A stretch of 64,000 bases of DNA from Erwinia sp. 198. Lineage in GTDB: Bacteria; Pseudomonadota; Gammaproteobacteria; Enterobacterales; Enterobacteriaceae. A program made the position numbers and the translations under genes. The stretch spans positions 124,001-188,000 of the forward strand of contig NZ_RHUM01000001.1 in assembly GCF_003937915.1 (NCBI RefSeq), read 5' to 3'. Under the pieces are notes generated by a model. That model ran no database searches. It was not told the DNA's origin and was given only the letters and a program-made list of their open reading frames with translations. Of the stretch, positions 28,830-36,573 are shown one piece after another (position 1 is the stretch's first letter; each line of letters begins with the position of its first letter).

Positions 28830-29274
28830 AATAGTAATTATGCTATTGGTGTTGTCTGGCTTTTTAATTTTCATCAGTATCTGGTTATCAACACGTCAGG
28901 TGGAAATTAAAGCTGTACATAAAGATCATGAGTTTAGCTCAGTGCTGGTTGAAAATTTCCCCCTCACTAATAATGGTAAAATAAAATGGTGGGTAAATAA
29001 TAACGCCATGCTGCAAGAAAAATATCATATTCCTAAGCCAAATCAGGATGGTTTTTTCTCTGTGGTTTTTTGGGATTTTGGCGAAGGTTATAAAGAGGAG
29101 GGCAAATACGATCGGCGATGTTTCACTGATATGAAAACCACTGTCAACTGCATTGATAAAAATAGGATATTCTCAGTTGAAAAAGATCGGCAGGGTAATA
29201 TTCTGTTCACCTTAGATGATGGCCTATATCGGATGGGAAAAGATGGGCAGATAGTTAAGCTTAATCGTGAATAA
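28813..29274 (+). CDS. DUF943 family protein, membrane-anchored (pair 3)
   Basis: 153 residues from ATG 28813 (MNLKNKIVIMLLVLSGFLIF), chosen because AGGGAGA lies five bases upstream and the resulting 17-bp overlap equals that of pair 2; an ATG at 28783 would add ten residues lacking a membrane-anchor role. One membrane segment (about 6-24), then FPLTNNGKIKWWVNN, FWDFGEGYKEEGKYDRRCF and TVNCIDKN with the two conserved cysteines. Confidence 0.83.
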   Translation: MNLKNKIVIMLLVLSGFLIFISIWLSTRQVEIKAVHKDHEFSSVLVENFPLTNNGKIKWWVNNNAMLQEKYHIPKPNQDGFFSVVFWDFGEGYKEEGKYDRRCFTDMKTTVNCIDKNRIFSVEKDRQGNILFTLDDGLYRMGKDGQIVKLNRE

Positions 29275-29324
29275 GCTGTCTTTTACTGGCAGGGGCGAGA
29301 GTGTAAATAGACCCGTTTTATTTT

Positions 29325-29741
29325 CACGCATTTTTTGAGATGCCAGCAGCATAATGGTGCTGTCGGTATTCCTCCGGTGTCATATTGTTCAGCGATTCAT
29401 GCGGGCGTTCACAATTATATTCTGATAATCATTTTCCGTGATTTTCCGCACTTCATTCAGCGTTCTGAACAGATCAAAATCGAGTATTTCTGTATGGTAT
29501 GTCCTGTTAAAGTGCTCAATAAAAGCGTTTTGCGTCGGCTTACCCGGCTGGATAAACTTTCCAGTTTTACTGCATGTTTCTCTGTCCATCAGTCAGTGTC
29601 AGCGAGATAAATTCCGGACCATTATCCAGGCGAAGCATGGCCGAATATCTGCCTCTTGGCAAACATCTTTAACGTCTGTCCGGATTCAACCGATTTAATC
29701 ACGGCAAAGATCTGATGCTTAGTAAAAAAGACTTTATGCAT
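29325..29741 (-). mobile_element. Internally deleted IS3-family element (IS407-group-like)
   Basis: On the minus strand an orfA start is seen (ATG 29741: MHKVFFTKHQIFAVIKSVES, then GQTLKMFAKRQI). It is joined after about 35 codons to the 3' part of orfB. There, RLDNGPEFISLTL carries a catalytic aspartate region of the DDE transposase; [20 protein letters not shown] and [16 protein letters not shown] follow. A further frameshift precedes [20 protein letters not shown] at about 29345-29410. The middle, including most of the catalytic core, is lost. Terminal inverted repeats were not identified with confidence. It cannot encode a transposase; it separates pair 3 from pair 4. Confidence 0.85.
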
Positions 29742-29999
29742 AGCGATCCCCTTTATTGACAGATTGATTATGCCGAAGGATCTCTAAATATGAATAGCAC
29801 AATTATGCGGGATACTTAAAAAAATAATTATTAAGCCATAACTACTATCCTTGATAAAAAAATTTTTATATCATGCGAATGACCATCCAGAGATGGACAT
29901 ATCGTCAGCATGGGCAAAGGATGTCACCTGCGCTGGCAGATAGCGAAAGGGAATAGCGCTATCGCGGTATTTTATGAAATGCGTAAGGGAGTACTTTCT

Positions 30000-30845
30000 A
30001 TGACAAATGCTGTATTTCCACAGACGATTTTTACGACACTAAGAATTTTCAATAATTACGGCGCGAATGATATGTGCTACGGTGATATATCGAAGGTGAG
30101 GCTGAAGAGAGAGTTCGGCCTTACAAATATATCAAATGTGGTGGACCCGTATACATTAACCCGATTGACAACGTTCGATAACCCACAGTCCCGATTTGCA
30201 GGTGTCTATGGTGGCGTCCATCGTGGCGAGAAAGTCAGTATTCAGGAGTGTGCAAGGCTACTGTTCGAGGAGATGCAGGTCACTTCTTTACCCTATTCCT
30301 TCGTGGGGGAGTACAAATATCTAATCAATCAAATGATTAGACACTTTCAGCATTCTTCGGGTTCGCCTTTTTTTGATGCTCAACTGAGTGCTGCCTATCG
30401 TGACAAGCTTTACTCAGATTATGCAGCTAAAAAAACTAAATCTGTTATGCAGAAAACTATCGATTTATTTATTGATTATGATACCAGGGGCTTTCCGCAG
30501 GATAGATTAAATGATCTAAGATCGGCCATTAAGGGTTCTGTGCTTCCTAAATTTGATTCGATTGCGGTTGATAAAATCAATGGAACAGGCATCTGCGTTC
30601 ATGATGTATATGCAACCAGGGTAGATATAATCAGTATCACTGTAGATAAGCACGGATGGAAAGCACAGGTAAAATTTACAGGCCAGGATCATTTTGGTCT
30701 GGATACTGATGATATACTTAAGAAAAAATTTAACCAGTTTCAATTTTTTAGGATTTGGTTTGTACTGCAACGGTATGATAAGTTTGGATTTCGGCCTTTT
30801 TTAACCAATATGGATGCCGTAATTGATATAGAGGGAAATCGCTGA
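30000..30845 (+). CDS. DUF3289 family protein (pair 4, divergent)
   Basis: 281 residues from ATG 30000 (MTNAVFPQTIFTTLRIFNNY), preceded by AAGGGAG at eight bases; a start at 29910 would add 30 residues without family match. Blocks are recognisable but more divergent: NDMCYGDISKVRLK, MIRHFQHSSGSPF, GTGICVHDVYATRV, GQDHFGLDTDDI, FFRIWFVLQRYDKFGFRPF. The position equivalent to RMDDY reads IFNNY. The upstream leader does not match the other copies. Its TGA overlaps the ATG of the DUF943 gene by one base. Confidence 0.83.
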   Translation: MTNAVFPQTIFTTLRIFNNYGANDMCYGDISKVRLKREFGLTNISNVVDPYTLTRLTTFDNPQSRFAGVYGGVHRGEKVSIQECARLLFEEMQVTSLPYSFVGEYKYLINQMIRHFQHSSGSPFFDAQLSAAYRDKLYSDYAAKKTKSVMQKTIDLFIDYDTRGFPQDRLNDLRSAIKGSVLPKFDSIAVDKINGTGICVHDVYATRVDIISITVDKHGWKAQVKFTGQDHFGLDTDDILKKKFNQFQFFRIWFVLQRYDKFGFRPFLTNMDAVIDIEGNR

Positions 30846-31234
30846 TGCGAATGTTTATTATTGCAGCACTCACAATAGCATCAGCCCTTTTTTACTGTCT
30901 GTTTACCAGAGGAGAGGCTGTTTGTGTTATGGATGCACATTATGATGGAAGCACTGCTCAGGTCATTGTTAACAAGCTGCCTTTCACTGACTCAGAAAAG
31001 ATCCAATGGTGGCTGCGCAATGAAATTAAGGTTAGAGATAAATATCATATTCCTTCCGGTAATGCAGGGCCATTCCTGATAACCGTATATGCATTCGGAG
31101 ATGGCTACAAAGAAGAGGGAAAAGAAGATCGGCTGTGTTTTCGTGATGTAAAACCTCCCCAAAACTGCATAGACAAAAAAGTGCTTATGATGATTTGGCG
31201 GACTCGTGAAGGCGGCGTCAAATATGAGTTTTGA
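30845..31234 (+). CDS. DUF943 family protein, short form (pair 4)
   Basis: 129 residues, the shortest copy. N-terminal hydrophobic segment at about residues 3-20 (MFIIAALTIASALFYCLF), then LPFTDSEKIQWWLRN, YAFGDGYKEEGKEDRLCF and PPQNCIDKK. The two cysteines are kept, but the C-terminal repeat-like tail present in the other three (FTTYDGKYQLQKNG-type) is reduced to WRTREGGVKYEF. Translationally coupled to the upstream DUF3289 gene. Confidence 0.8.
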   Translation: MRMFIIAALTIASALFYCLFTRGEAVCVMDAHYDGSTAQVIVNKLPFTDSEKIQWWLRNEIKVRDKYHIPSGNAGPFLITVYAFGDGYKEEGKEDRLCFRDVKPPQNCIDKKVLMMIWRTREGGVKYEF

Positions 31235-31324
31235 CCGAACCGGAAGGGTAGGAATATCCCACTACTACCTGTAGTACGGATGCAGTGAATCGGCGCTGCT
31301 ATGGCAGCCTGAACCTCAAAAGCA

Positions 31325-31358
31325 GGTGCTGGCCTACACAGTTCAGGGTAGCCAGCAC
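31325..31358. terminator. Hairpin between convergent genes
   Basis: GTGCTGGCCTA pairs with TAGCCAGCAC (one bulged base) around a short loop, midway between the DUF943 gene (plus) and the minus-strand cassette ending at 31386. No T tract is present, so it is only a possible bidirectional terminator. Confidence 0.35.
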
Positions 31359-31385
31359 ACCAGCTAGTGTGATTTCCCCGGATAT

Positions 31386-31816
31386 CTACTCCCCATAAGG
31401 ACTACGATAGACCTGCACCACCACGCTATCTGGTGAGGTGTACGTAATCAGCGTGACGATATCTTTTGTGTCCGGCGAACGCCAGCATTCGGCTTCAACA
31501 TCACAGGCAGACTGCTGCCTGTATCCGGCAGCCGTCAGATAAGCCTGAACCTGTCTTTGGTCGCTTGCGCCATTAAACCGTATGGTATAAACATGGGCTT
31601 CCGGGCCACTAACGTTGCCGAACCCAAATGAATACGCATCTGAAATCCGTGGCATATTTTTAAGGAGTTCGGGAGTGTAGTACTCGTATTCTTTTTTTCT
31701 TGCTCGGTGTAATAAGCGCTAGTGGCTAACTCCGTTCGCAAATATGGCCATCCATAAGCGAACGCTGCAGCAATGACGATGGCAACAGCCAACGCTCCTT
31801 TCACCATCCTTTTCAA
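31386..31816 (-). CDS. Small membrane-anchored protein encoded across a -1 frameshift
   Basis: Two frames together give one continuous protein of about 143 residues. The first (start 31816) has a membrane anchor (MKRMVKGALAVAIVIAAAFA, then YGWPYLRTEL) and reads to YYTEQEKK. The second continues EYEYYTPELLKNMPRISDAY and ends DSVVVQVYRSPYGE, with cysteines in SACDVEAECWRS. The switch falls exactly at A-AAA-AAG (gaa aaa aag) near 31693-31699, the slippery heptamer used for -1 frameshifting in dnaX and many IS elements. It is either a programmed shift or a one-base loss in a run of seven A. The ATG overlaps the stop of the upstream gene by 4 bp. Family not recognised; topology resembles DUF943 (anchor plus periplasmic domain). 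Confidence 0.6.
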
Positions 31817-32513
31817 AGCCCCATTCTCCCGCTTGATCCTGTTGTCATAAAAGTCCGGTTACGAGGAGGTAGGATCACGTTGCCAGACAAGAAATCATTA
31901 TAGGGCACGACCGATTTCATAAACGGCGGCAAAATGCCCTTACGTGGTCGGGCGTTGGGAAACCGTTCAGGATCTGGAAATAAAAGAGGAGTAAATTTTT
32001 TAACCTTGAAAGCCCCAATTTTTCCATAAAAATCCCAGTGTTTTAGGGCCTTCTCTTTACTTACCGGCCTCAACATTTGAAATGCATCAGGTACTAAAGT
32101 TGCCCGGTAAAAACCTGACAGATCGGATACAAAATCTTCACCGCTAAACCCGCTGTCGGTAATAATGTTATTAGGAAACGAATTCTGGAAATCCTCAAAA
32201 TCCCGTGCCACTGACATCATCATTGCCAGCGCTATGCTGATTTGTTGCCAATGTGGGCGGCCACCTTTAATACGCCAGGTTGTAAACTTTCCTGTTCTGA
32301 ATACGCTCCCGGGAGATGTCATGCCTTGAGAACAGGTAATATCATAATGTTCTTTTTTCGAAAGCTCACCTCTGGATATGTTTCTCAATAAATTTTTAAT
32401 GTCAGCCCCTTGAGCATGGCCAGGGTCAATCCAGCCAGGTACTTCGGTATAACTATTCCATATCTTTCAGTTGAAGTACGCCTGCCATCTGTAATTTCTG
32501 AACGTTTACTCAT
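31813..32513 (-). pseudogene. Frameshifted gene with PGWIDPGHA motif, partner of the small membrane protein
   Basis: The ATG at 32511-32513 opens a frame MSKRSEITDGRRTSTERYGI; about 22 codons in (near 32440-32455) the coding pattern moves to the frame SYTEVPGWIDPGHAQGADIK. That frame continues to 31813 through YDITCSQGMTSPGSVFRTGK, TDSGFSGEDFVSDLSGFYRA and LLFPDPERFPNARPRKGILP. The shift site has no slippery sequence, so a one-base indel is likely and the gene is probably dead, unless a TTG at 32388 starts a shorter product. I know this type of protein only as an uncharacterised enterobacterial family; no enzyme motif is certain. Confidence 0.55.
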
Positions 32514-32760
32514 CCCTGGCCTCTTATCCTTGAGTCAGATAACAAAAATAATATTGTTTTTGAGCAACTTCCTAAAATGAAAGTTTTTTAAGGGAGCCAG
32601 ACCCTGAACCGACGATCTGATAAAATCCAAATAGTCGGGACGTGCGCCGATCTGGTGATGACTGTTTTAATGTTTGTACATCTTGTAAGCAACCAGCATC
32701 AACGTACTCAACATAAAACCGCCTGATGCTGGGTATAATTCAGCACAAGAAATTCGCACC

Positions 32761-33099
32761 TTAACGGATTGGCTTACCTGAGATCACCTCAATAAATTCC
32801 TGCACCTGGCGCTGCTTCCTCGCAGAAAACTTACACACCTTGCGCAGTGACTTCATCAGTTCCGGTTCCTGTGGTTCCGGCTCGCAAGCGGTCACTACCA
32901 GGCAACCCGGCATTACCCTGACATCAACCGGCGTGCCTGTCGCAAACCCTGCCGCATCCAGCCATTTGCCCTTAAAGGCGAGTAAAGGAATACGCTCATA
33001 ATCCGGGAAGGTGCTCGCATAACTCACCGTATAGTGACGCAGCGTGGTCTCCGTCACTTCTTTTGCAGCCGCAGCTGCATTACAATCCTGTTCAGCCAT
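32761..33099 (-). CDS. symE: SymE-type toxin
   Basis: 112 residues closely resembling E. coli SymE (113), an SOS-induced protein with an AbrB/SpoVT-like fold. Overproduced SymE blocks translation and compacts the nucleoid; in E. coli it is held in check by the antisense RNA SymR. Matching segments: [36 protein letters not shown], and the C-terminal [20 protein letters not shown]. The N-terminus carries an alanine-rich insertion (AAAAAK). In E. coli the gene lies in a restriction-rich region; here an HNH/methyltransferase pair lies upstream on the same strand. Confidence 0.9.
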   Translation of the reverse strand: MAEQDCNAAAAAKEVTETTLRHYTVSYASTFPDYERIPLLAFKGKWLDAAGFATGTPVDVRVMPGCLVVTACEPEPQEPELMKSLRKVCKFSARKQRQVQEFIEVISGKPIR

Positions 33100-33351
33100 A
33101 ATAACTAGTCCTGTTAGTTGTTGTGGTCAGCAGGCTGAATGTGTTCCCGCACATTCAGCCTGCGCTAAATAACCCTGTTATTATATCTCTTTACTGACTG
33201 CTTTCCTGATTTATTGACGGTGAAAATTTAAAAACGGAACGCGTCTCTGATAGTTAATGTAAACTGTAGGCTAGTTTCATTATTTCCTGCGGATCGTTAT
33301 ATTTTTTAAACTGCTTACAGATAAGGAATATATTATTGTATAATCAATTGA
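33100..33351. promoter_or_regulatory. symE upstream region with long hairpin, possible SymR-type antisense locus
   Basis: A perfect 14-bp inverted repeat GCAGGCTGAATGTG (33130-33143) / CACATTCAGCCTGC (33150-33163) with a TTCCCG loop lies 30 bp upstream of the symE start. E. coli SymR is a short RNA transcribed opposite the symE 5' end, so an equivalent RNA may be encoded on the plus strand here; no clear promoter for it is identified. The rest of the interval is AT-rich and gene-free. Confidence 0.4.
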
Positions 33352-34026
33352 CTAAATAATTTTTTTCCTGATAATCGCATTCAGCCATACCTCATCACCG
33401 CGTCCAACACGTAAATCACCGGTCTGCCATATTTCTTCTGCCTCAAGAACGAAGTTATTCCTCTTTCTGTGCTTATAACCAGCTTGTCTTTTCGTCCCCG
33501 ATTTATTTTCAGCAAAAATTTCACCGCCAATATCATTAACCCCGTCTACTAACCTGTGCAAACCAGCCGCATCCATATCGGTAAATCTACGCCCATCCTT
33601 TTCCCGTTCGCCGCGGCCATATTTAAAAGAGAGATACCATATGCCGCCAGGCTTCAGCGCCATAGCCAGCCTGGTCATGACTTCAGGTAGTTCCGCTTCG
33701 GTCACATGCAACAGCGACGCGCAGCACCAGATACCGTTATATTTTTCAGCCGCATCAACATCCTGAAAGCGCATCCTCTCCACAGGCTTTCCGGATAATT
33801 GACGAGCCAGCGCAACCAGCTCCGCCGATGCATCAAAGGCGTCGACGGCAAAACCCATTTCGCTAAAGGCTTTGACGTCACGACCTGAGCCGCAGCCGGC
33901 ATCAAGGATGCGCGCGCCCGGCGGCAGGCAGACAATAAAAGGCTGGTAAAGGGCAGACATATCCACATTTACCGTATCGGTAAAAAACCGCCGGGCGTTC
34001 TGCCGGTAATAGTTTTCGTTTATCAA
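33352..34026 (-). CDS. Class I SAM-dependent methyltransferase
   Basis: 224 residues from TTG 34026 (LINENYYRQNARRFFTDTVN), which overlaps the HNH stop as TTGA and follows AGGGAGA; a GTG at 34059 in the same frame lacks a ribosome-binding site. Rossmann-type motif I is ILDAGCGSGRDVKAF with the acidic VDAFDAS at the end of beta 2, then GIWCCASLLHV and LKPGGIWYLSFKYG. It resembles the TehB/UbiE-like small-molecule or protein methyltransferases rather than DNA methylases (no NPPY/DPPY motif). The substrate is unknown. Tight coupling with the HNH gene suggests a shared role. Confidence 0.85.
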   Translation of the reverse strand: MINENYYRQNARRFFTDTVNVDMSALYQPFIVCLPPGARILDAGCGSGRDVKAFSEMGFAVDAFDASAELVALARQLSGKPVERMRFQDVDAAEKYNGIWCCASLLHVTEAELPEVMTRLAMALKPGGIWYLSFKYGRGEREKDGRRFTDMDAAGLHRLVDGVNDIGGEIFAENKSGTKRQAGYKHRKRNNFVLEAEEIWQTGDLRVGRGDEVWLNAIIRKKII

Positions 34027-35036
34027 AAGAGGCTGTCTCCCTGTGCCGCTGGCTGCCACTCGTGGAGCAGGGCAAATTTTGCCGTACTCCAGTTTTTTTG
34101 CAGAAAGCTGTGCCGCAGCTGCGGCGTATTGCCGGTCTGGCGGAGTAAAGTCTCTCGCAAAGGTAAATGGCTGTTAATAAAGTATTCGTTACGATGGTGC
34201 AGGCGCTGCAACAGCGTTATCGCAGGGATACGCGCAAACTTACCCTGGACGCCACGATTACAGGTCTGACAGGCCAGCACCAGGTTCCAGACGCCGTTGA
34301 GATTGCCGATTTGCTCGCTGAGCATCAGCGGCAGAAAGTGATCGACATCAGCCAGGTTCTCCTCGCCACCGGCCACGCCAATGGGCCGGAAGCAATAAAA
34401 GCACCGGCCTTTCTGATAGCCGTTCAGGCTGCTGCGGCAGCTGGTAATGGTGACGCGGCGACCGCTCTGTCGGCTGAAAAGCATCTTGTCATTATCGTCG
34501 TAATCCACGGCGATCAGGTGGCGTGATACGTTCATTGCCCAGGCTTCTTCAACCAGCCGCCATCTTGCATCCGTTTCCTCTGTCAGGCTGGCAAACTGTT
34601 CGCTTTCCGTCAGCTGATAAAAATTATCCGTAAGGCGAATGCCTTTATGACTTCGGCGTTCATCCAGAAAAAAGCGTTTGTCGATCTCGGCGTAATTCAC
34701 ATTATGAAAGGCATCGATGACATTAGCGAAACCCCGTTTAACGGTAATGGCAATTAATCGTTCTTCGTTGATTTCGCCCGCGTTGAATTGCCTGCACGCC
34801 TCCAAAAACTCGCTGCTTTTGCTGGTGATCTGCTTTGGGGCATGGCGCAGGTGGGCGCATAAATGCCGCACAAAAGGCACAGCCAGTTCTTCCAGCGTAA
34901 CCAGATCTTTGTCTGGCTGCTTCAGGTCGTACAGCGCATGGGCAAGGGCAAATTTATAGGAGGCGACATTTTTGCCAAAAAGAATAACGCCGCGCCAGTA
35001 GTTTTCAAGGCGGGGATCGGCCTGGTAAAAGCGCAT
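34023..35036 (-). CDS. HNH endonuclease
   Basis: 337 residues. The C-terminal half has an HNH/zinc module: CFYCF, then ADVDHFLPL, NLNGVWNLVLACQTCNRG, i.e. the C-x2-C ... DH ... N ... C-x2-CN pattern of the HNH_4/His-Me superfamily. The N-terminal ~190 residues (MRFYQADPRLENYWRGVILF) are helical and unrecognised; they may set specificity. AGGA is eight bases before the ATG at 35036. The gene overlaps the methyltransferase downstream, and both seem intact. Restriction or other defence is plausible from the nuclease domain, not proven. Confidence 0.85.
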   Translation of the reverse strand: MRFYQADPRLENYWRGVILFGKNVASYKFALAHALYDLKQPDKDLVTLEELAVPFVRHLCAHLRHAPKQITSKSSEFLEACRQFNAGEINEERLIAITVKRGFANVIDAFHNVNYAEIDKRFFLDERRSHKGIRLTDNFYQLTESEQFASLTEETDARWRLVEEAWAMNVSRHLIAVDYDDNDKMLFSRQSGRRVTITSCRSSLNGYQKGRCFYCFRPIGVAGGEENLADVDHFLPLMLSEQIGNLNGVWNLVLACQTCNRGVQGKFARIPAITLLQRLHHRNEYFINSHLPLRETLLRQTGNTPQLRHSFLQKNWSTAKFALLHEWQPAAQGDSLF

Positions 35037-35265
35037 GCAGGATCCTGTTTTGCGAGACGGCTCGAAAATTCACGTAACAGGATCACATAACAAAAGTAGA
35101 TAAATGTAAACCGCAAAGACAGTATGAAGGTAGCGAACAGAAAGCGTTGCATAGCTTTATTACGCAGCAAAAGTCATCGAAGCAGGTGGAAAGAAAAGGT
35201 AACCTACTGCCCAAAAGAAAGAGTAAGGGCTGGCGTCAGCCCCTCAAACAGGGAGAGCTAAACAG

Positions 35266-35634
35266 ATGAGTCCATCACTGTCTCAGGTCATTATCTTTGT
35301 ACATCAGTTTTGCTGTGCGCCTCTGGCTTCCATCCATCAAAACACCTTTCTTGAGGCGGATCTGGGCATTACCGGCGATGATGGCGTAGAACTTCTGGAG
35401 AAAGCTGAAAAAACGTTCAGGGTAGATATTAGTTCAGCTCAGGGCTTCAATAATGCCTTTGCGCTCAGGGAAAACGAATATCTTTTCGACAGTGAAGGGC
35501 TGGACCTGTTGGGGATCTGTCGTTTTTTCCAGTGGCTGCGTGGTATTCCCAAAGCGGTCATTCGGGATCTTACAATAGGGCAGTTGCATCGAGCGCTGGT
35601 CACCGCCCGCGACAGCGTTCATCAGGAGGAGTAA
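35266..35634 (+). CDS. DUF1493 family protein, acyl-carrier-protein-like
   Basis: 122 residues. LEADLGITGDDGVELLEKAE, then KTFRVDIS has the helix pattern of acyl carrier proteins (DUF1493 belongs to that group), but the phosphopantetheine-bearing DSL is absent; GDDG stands in its place. The C-terminal part contains EYLFDSEGLDLLG, then IPKAVIRDLTIGQLHRALVT. A decayed relative of the C-terminal half is present at 45185-45445 and another family member at 39159. Function unknown. Stands alone, with no close neighbour on the same strand. Confidence 0.75.
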   Translation: MSPSLSQVIIFVHQFCCAPLASIHQNTFLEADLGITGDDGVELLEKAEKTFRVDISSAQGFNNAFALRENEYLFDSEGLDLLGICRFFQWLRGIPKAVIRDLTIGQLHRALVTARDSVHQEE

Positions 35635-36037
35635 GTGAGGAATCGAACAGACCTGAAAAATAATCCACCGCTCTGGTAATCCTGCCGCAGGGGGTAGGGA
35701 ATTACGCCTGGCGAAACGCATTTGGACGGATTTTTCATATTCTCTGCTCTACAGCTTATGAATATTCAGCCGGGCTCGGGAGGCTTATACTTCAAAGAAT
35801 TTCCATTTGCGTAATAGTTATAATAGTCAGGTATTTTATACAGATTTTTTTGCATATAAATGCCGCAGCAGGTACCTTAAGATCCACCGATTAGTACAGT
35901 CGCTTGTACTCTTCTTAACAATCTTAATTTCCTGCAACGCTTATTAAGCTTCAGCAGCCAATACCACGCTTCAAGGCCCGTGTTTATATTCAAAGGCCGT
36001 ATTCTCACAGATTGCGCATGGTCAACAGGGACGACTA
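35635..36037. other. Gene-free interval
   Basis: About 400 bp without a supported gene. A small hairpin GTAC-AGTCGCTT-GTAC is seen near 35896-35911. The right end should contain the promoter of the gene at 36038. Confidence 0.4.
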
Positions 36038-36478
36038 ATGGACAGAAAAACGCAAATACGCCAGCAAATCCTTACCAATGGCTTTACGCTGAAGGATTAC
36101 AGCGCGTTCAAAACAAATATGAAGATCGTTAAAAAGCGCTACCATCCTGACCTGACGAAGGATGTCGATCTGCTGGAATCCATTACCCAGATGGCTGAAG
36201 ACAGCACCAGCCTGAAAGGTATGGCCACTCTCTTCATCATGATGCTGCTCTTTATGCTGCGGGATAGCGATCCGGTCGCGCTGCTAATCACCTTATCCAT
36301 CACGCTCGCTATTTTGGCAGTATTGTTGTGGATGCATGCTAAAGGGCGCAATCTTCCCGTCAGCACCGAACTACGCCTGATGAAGCTGGCCTTCCGTATG
36401 CGAAAAATCCTTAAGGTTCGCGCTCGCGAAGAAAAAGCCAGGATCAAGGCGGAAAAAAAACGCCAGCGCGGGAAATAA
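36038..36478 (+). CDS. Unknown small membrane protein with HPD motif
   Basis: 146 residues. The N-terminal ~55 residues include YSAFKTNMKIVKKRYHPDLT, a helix ending in HPD as in J-domains, though the domain is too short and lacks recognisable flanking helices. Two close hydrophobic segments (about 61-75 and 80-99: MATLFIMMLLFML and ALLITLSITLAILAVLLWM) are followed by a very basic tail (RAREEKARIKAEKKRQRGK) likely to be cytoplasmic. Family not recognised. It lies 95 bp before the DUF4153 gene and may be cotranscribed. Confidence 0.65.
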   Translation: MDRKTQIRQQILTNGFTLKDYSAFKTNMKIVKKRYHPDLTKDVDLLESITQMAEDSTSLKGMATLFIMMLLFMLRDSDPVALLITLSITLAILAVLLWMHAKGRNLPVSTELRLMKLAFRMRKILKVRAREEKARIKAEKKRQRGK

Positions 36479-36573
36479 TCGCCGCCTGCCATTAACGCTT
36501 TTACAAAAAATACTGTTTAATCCAAATCAGGTTGGGTATTTCTGTTCAACCCATACAACAGCAAGGAATCGCT

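Noticed and set aside
32388-32513. Programmed frameshift in the PGWIDPGHA gene
   Set aside because: The switch point has no slippery heptamer, unlike the gene downstream; a plain indel is more likely.
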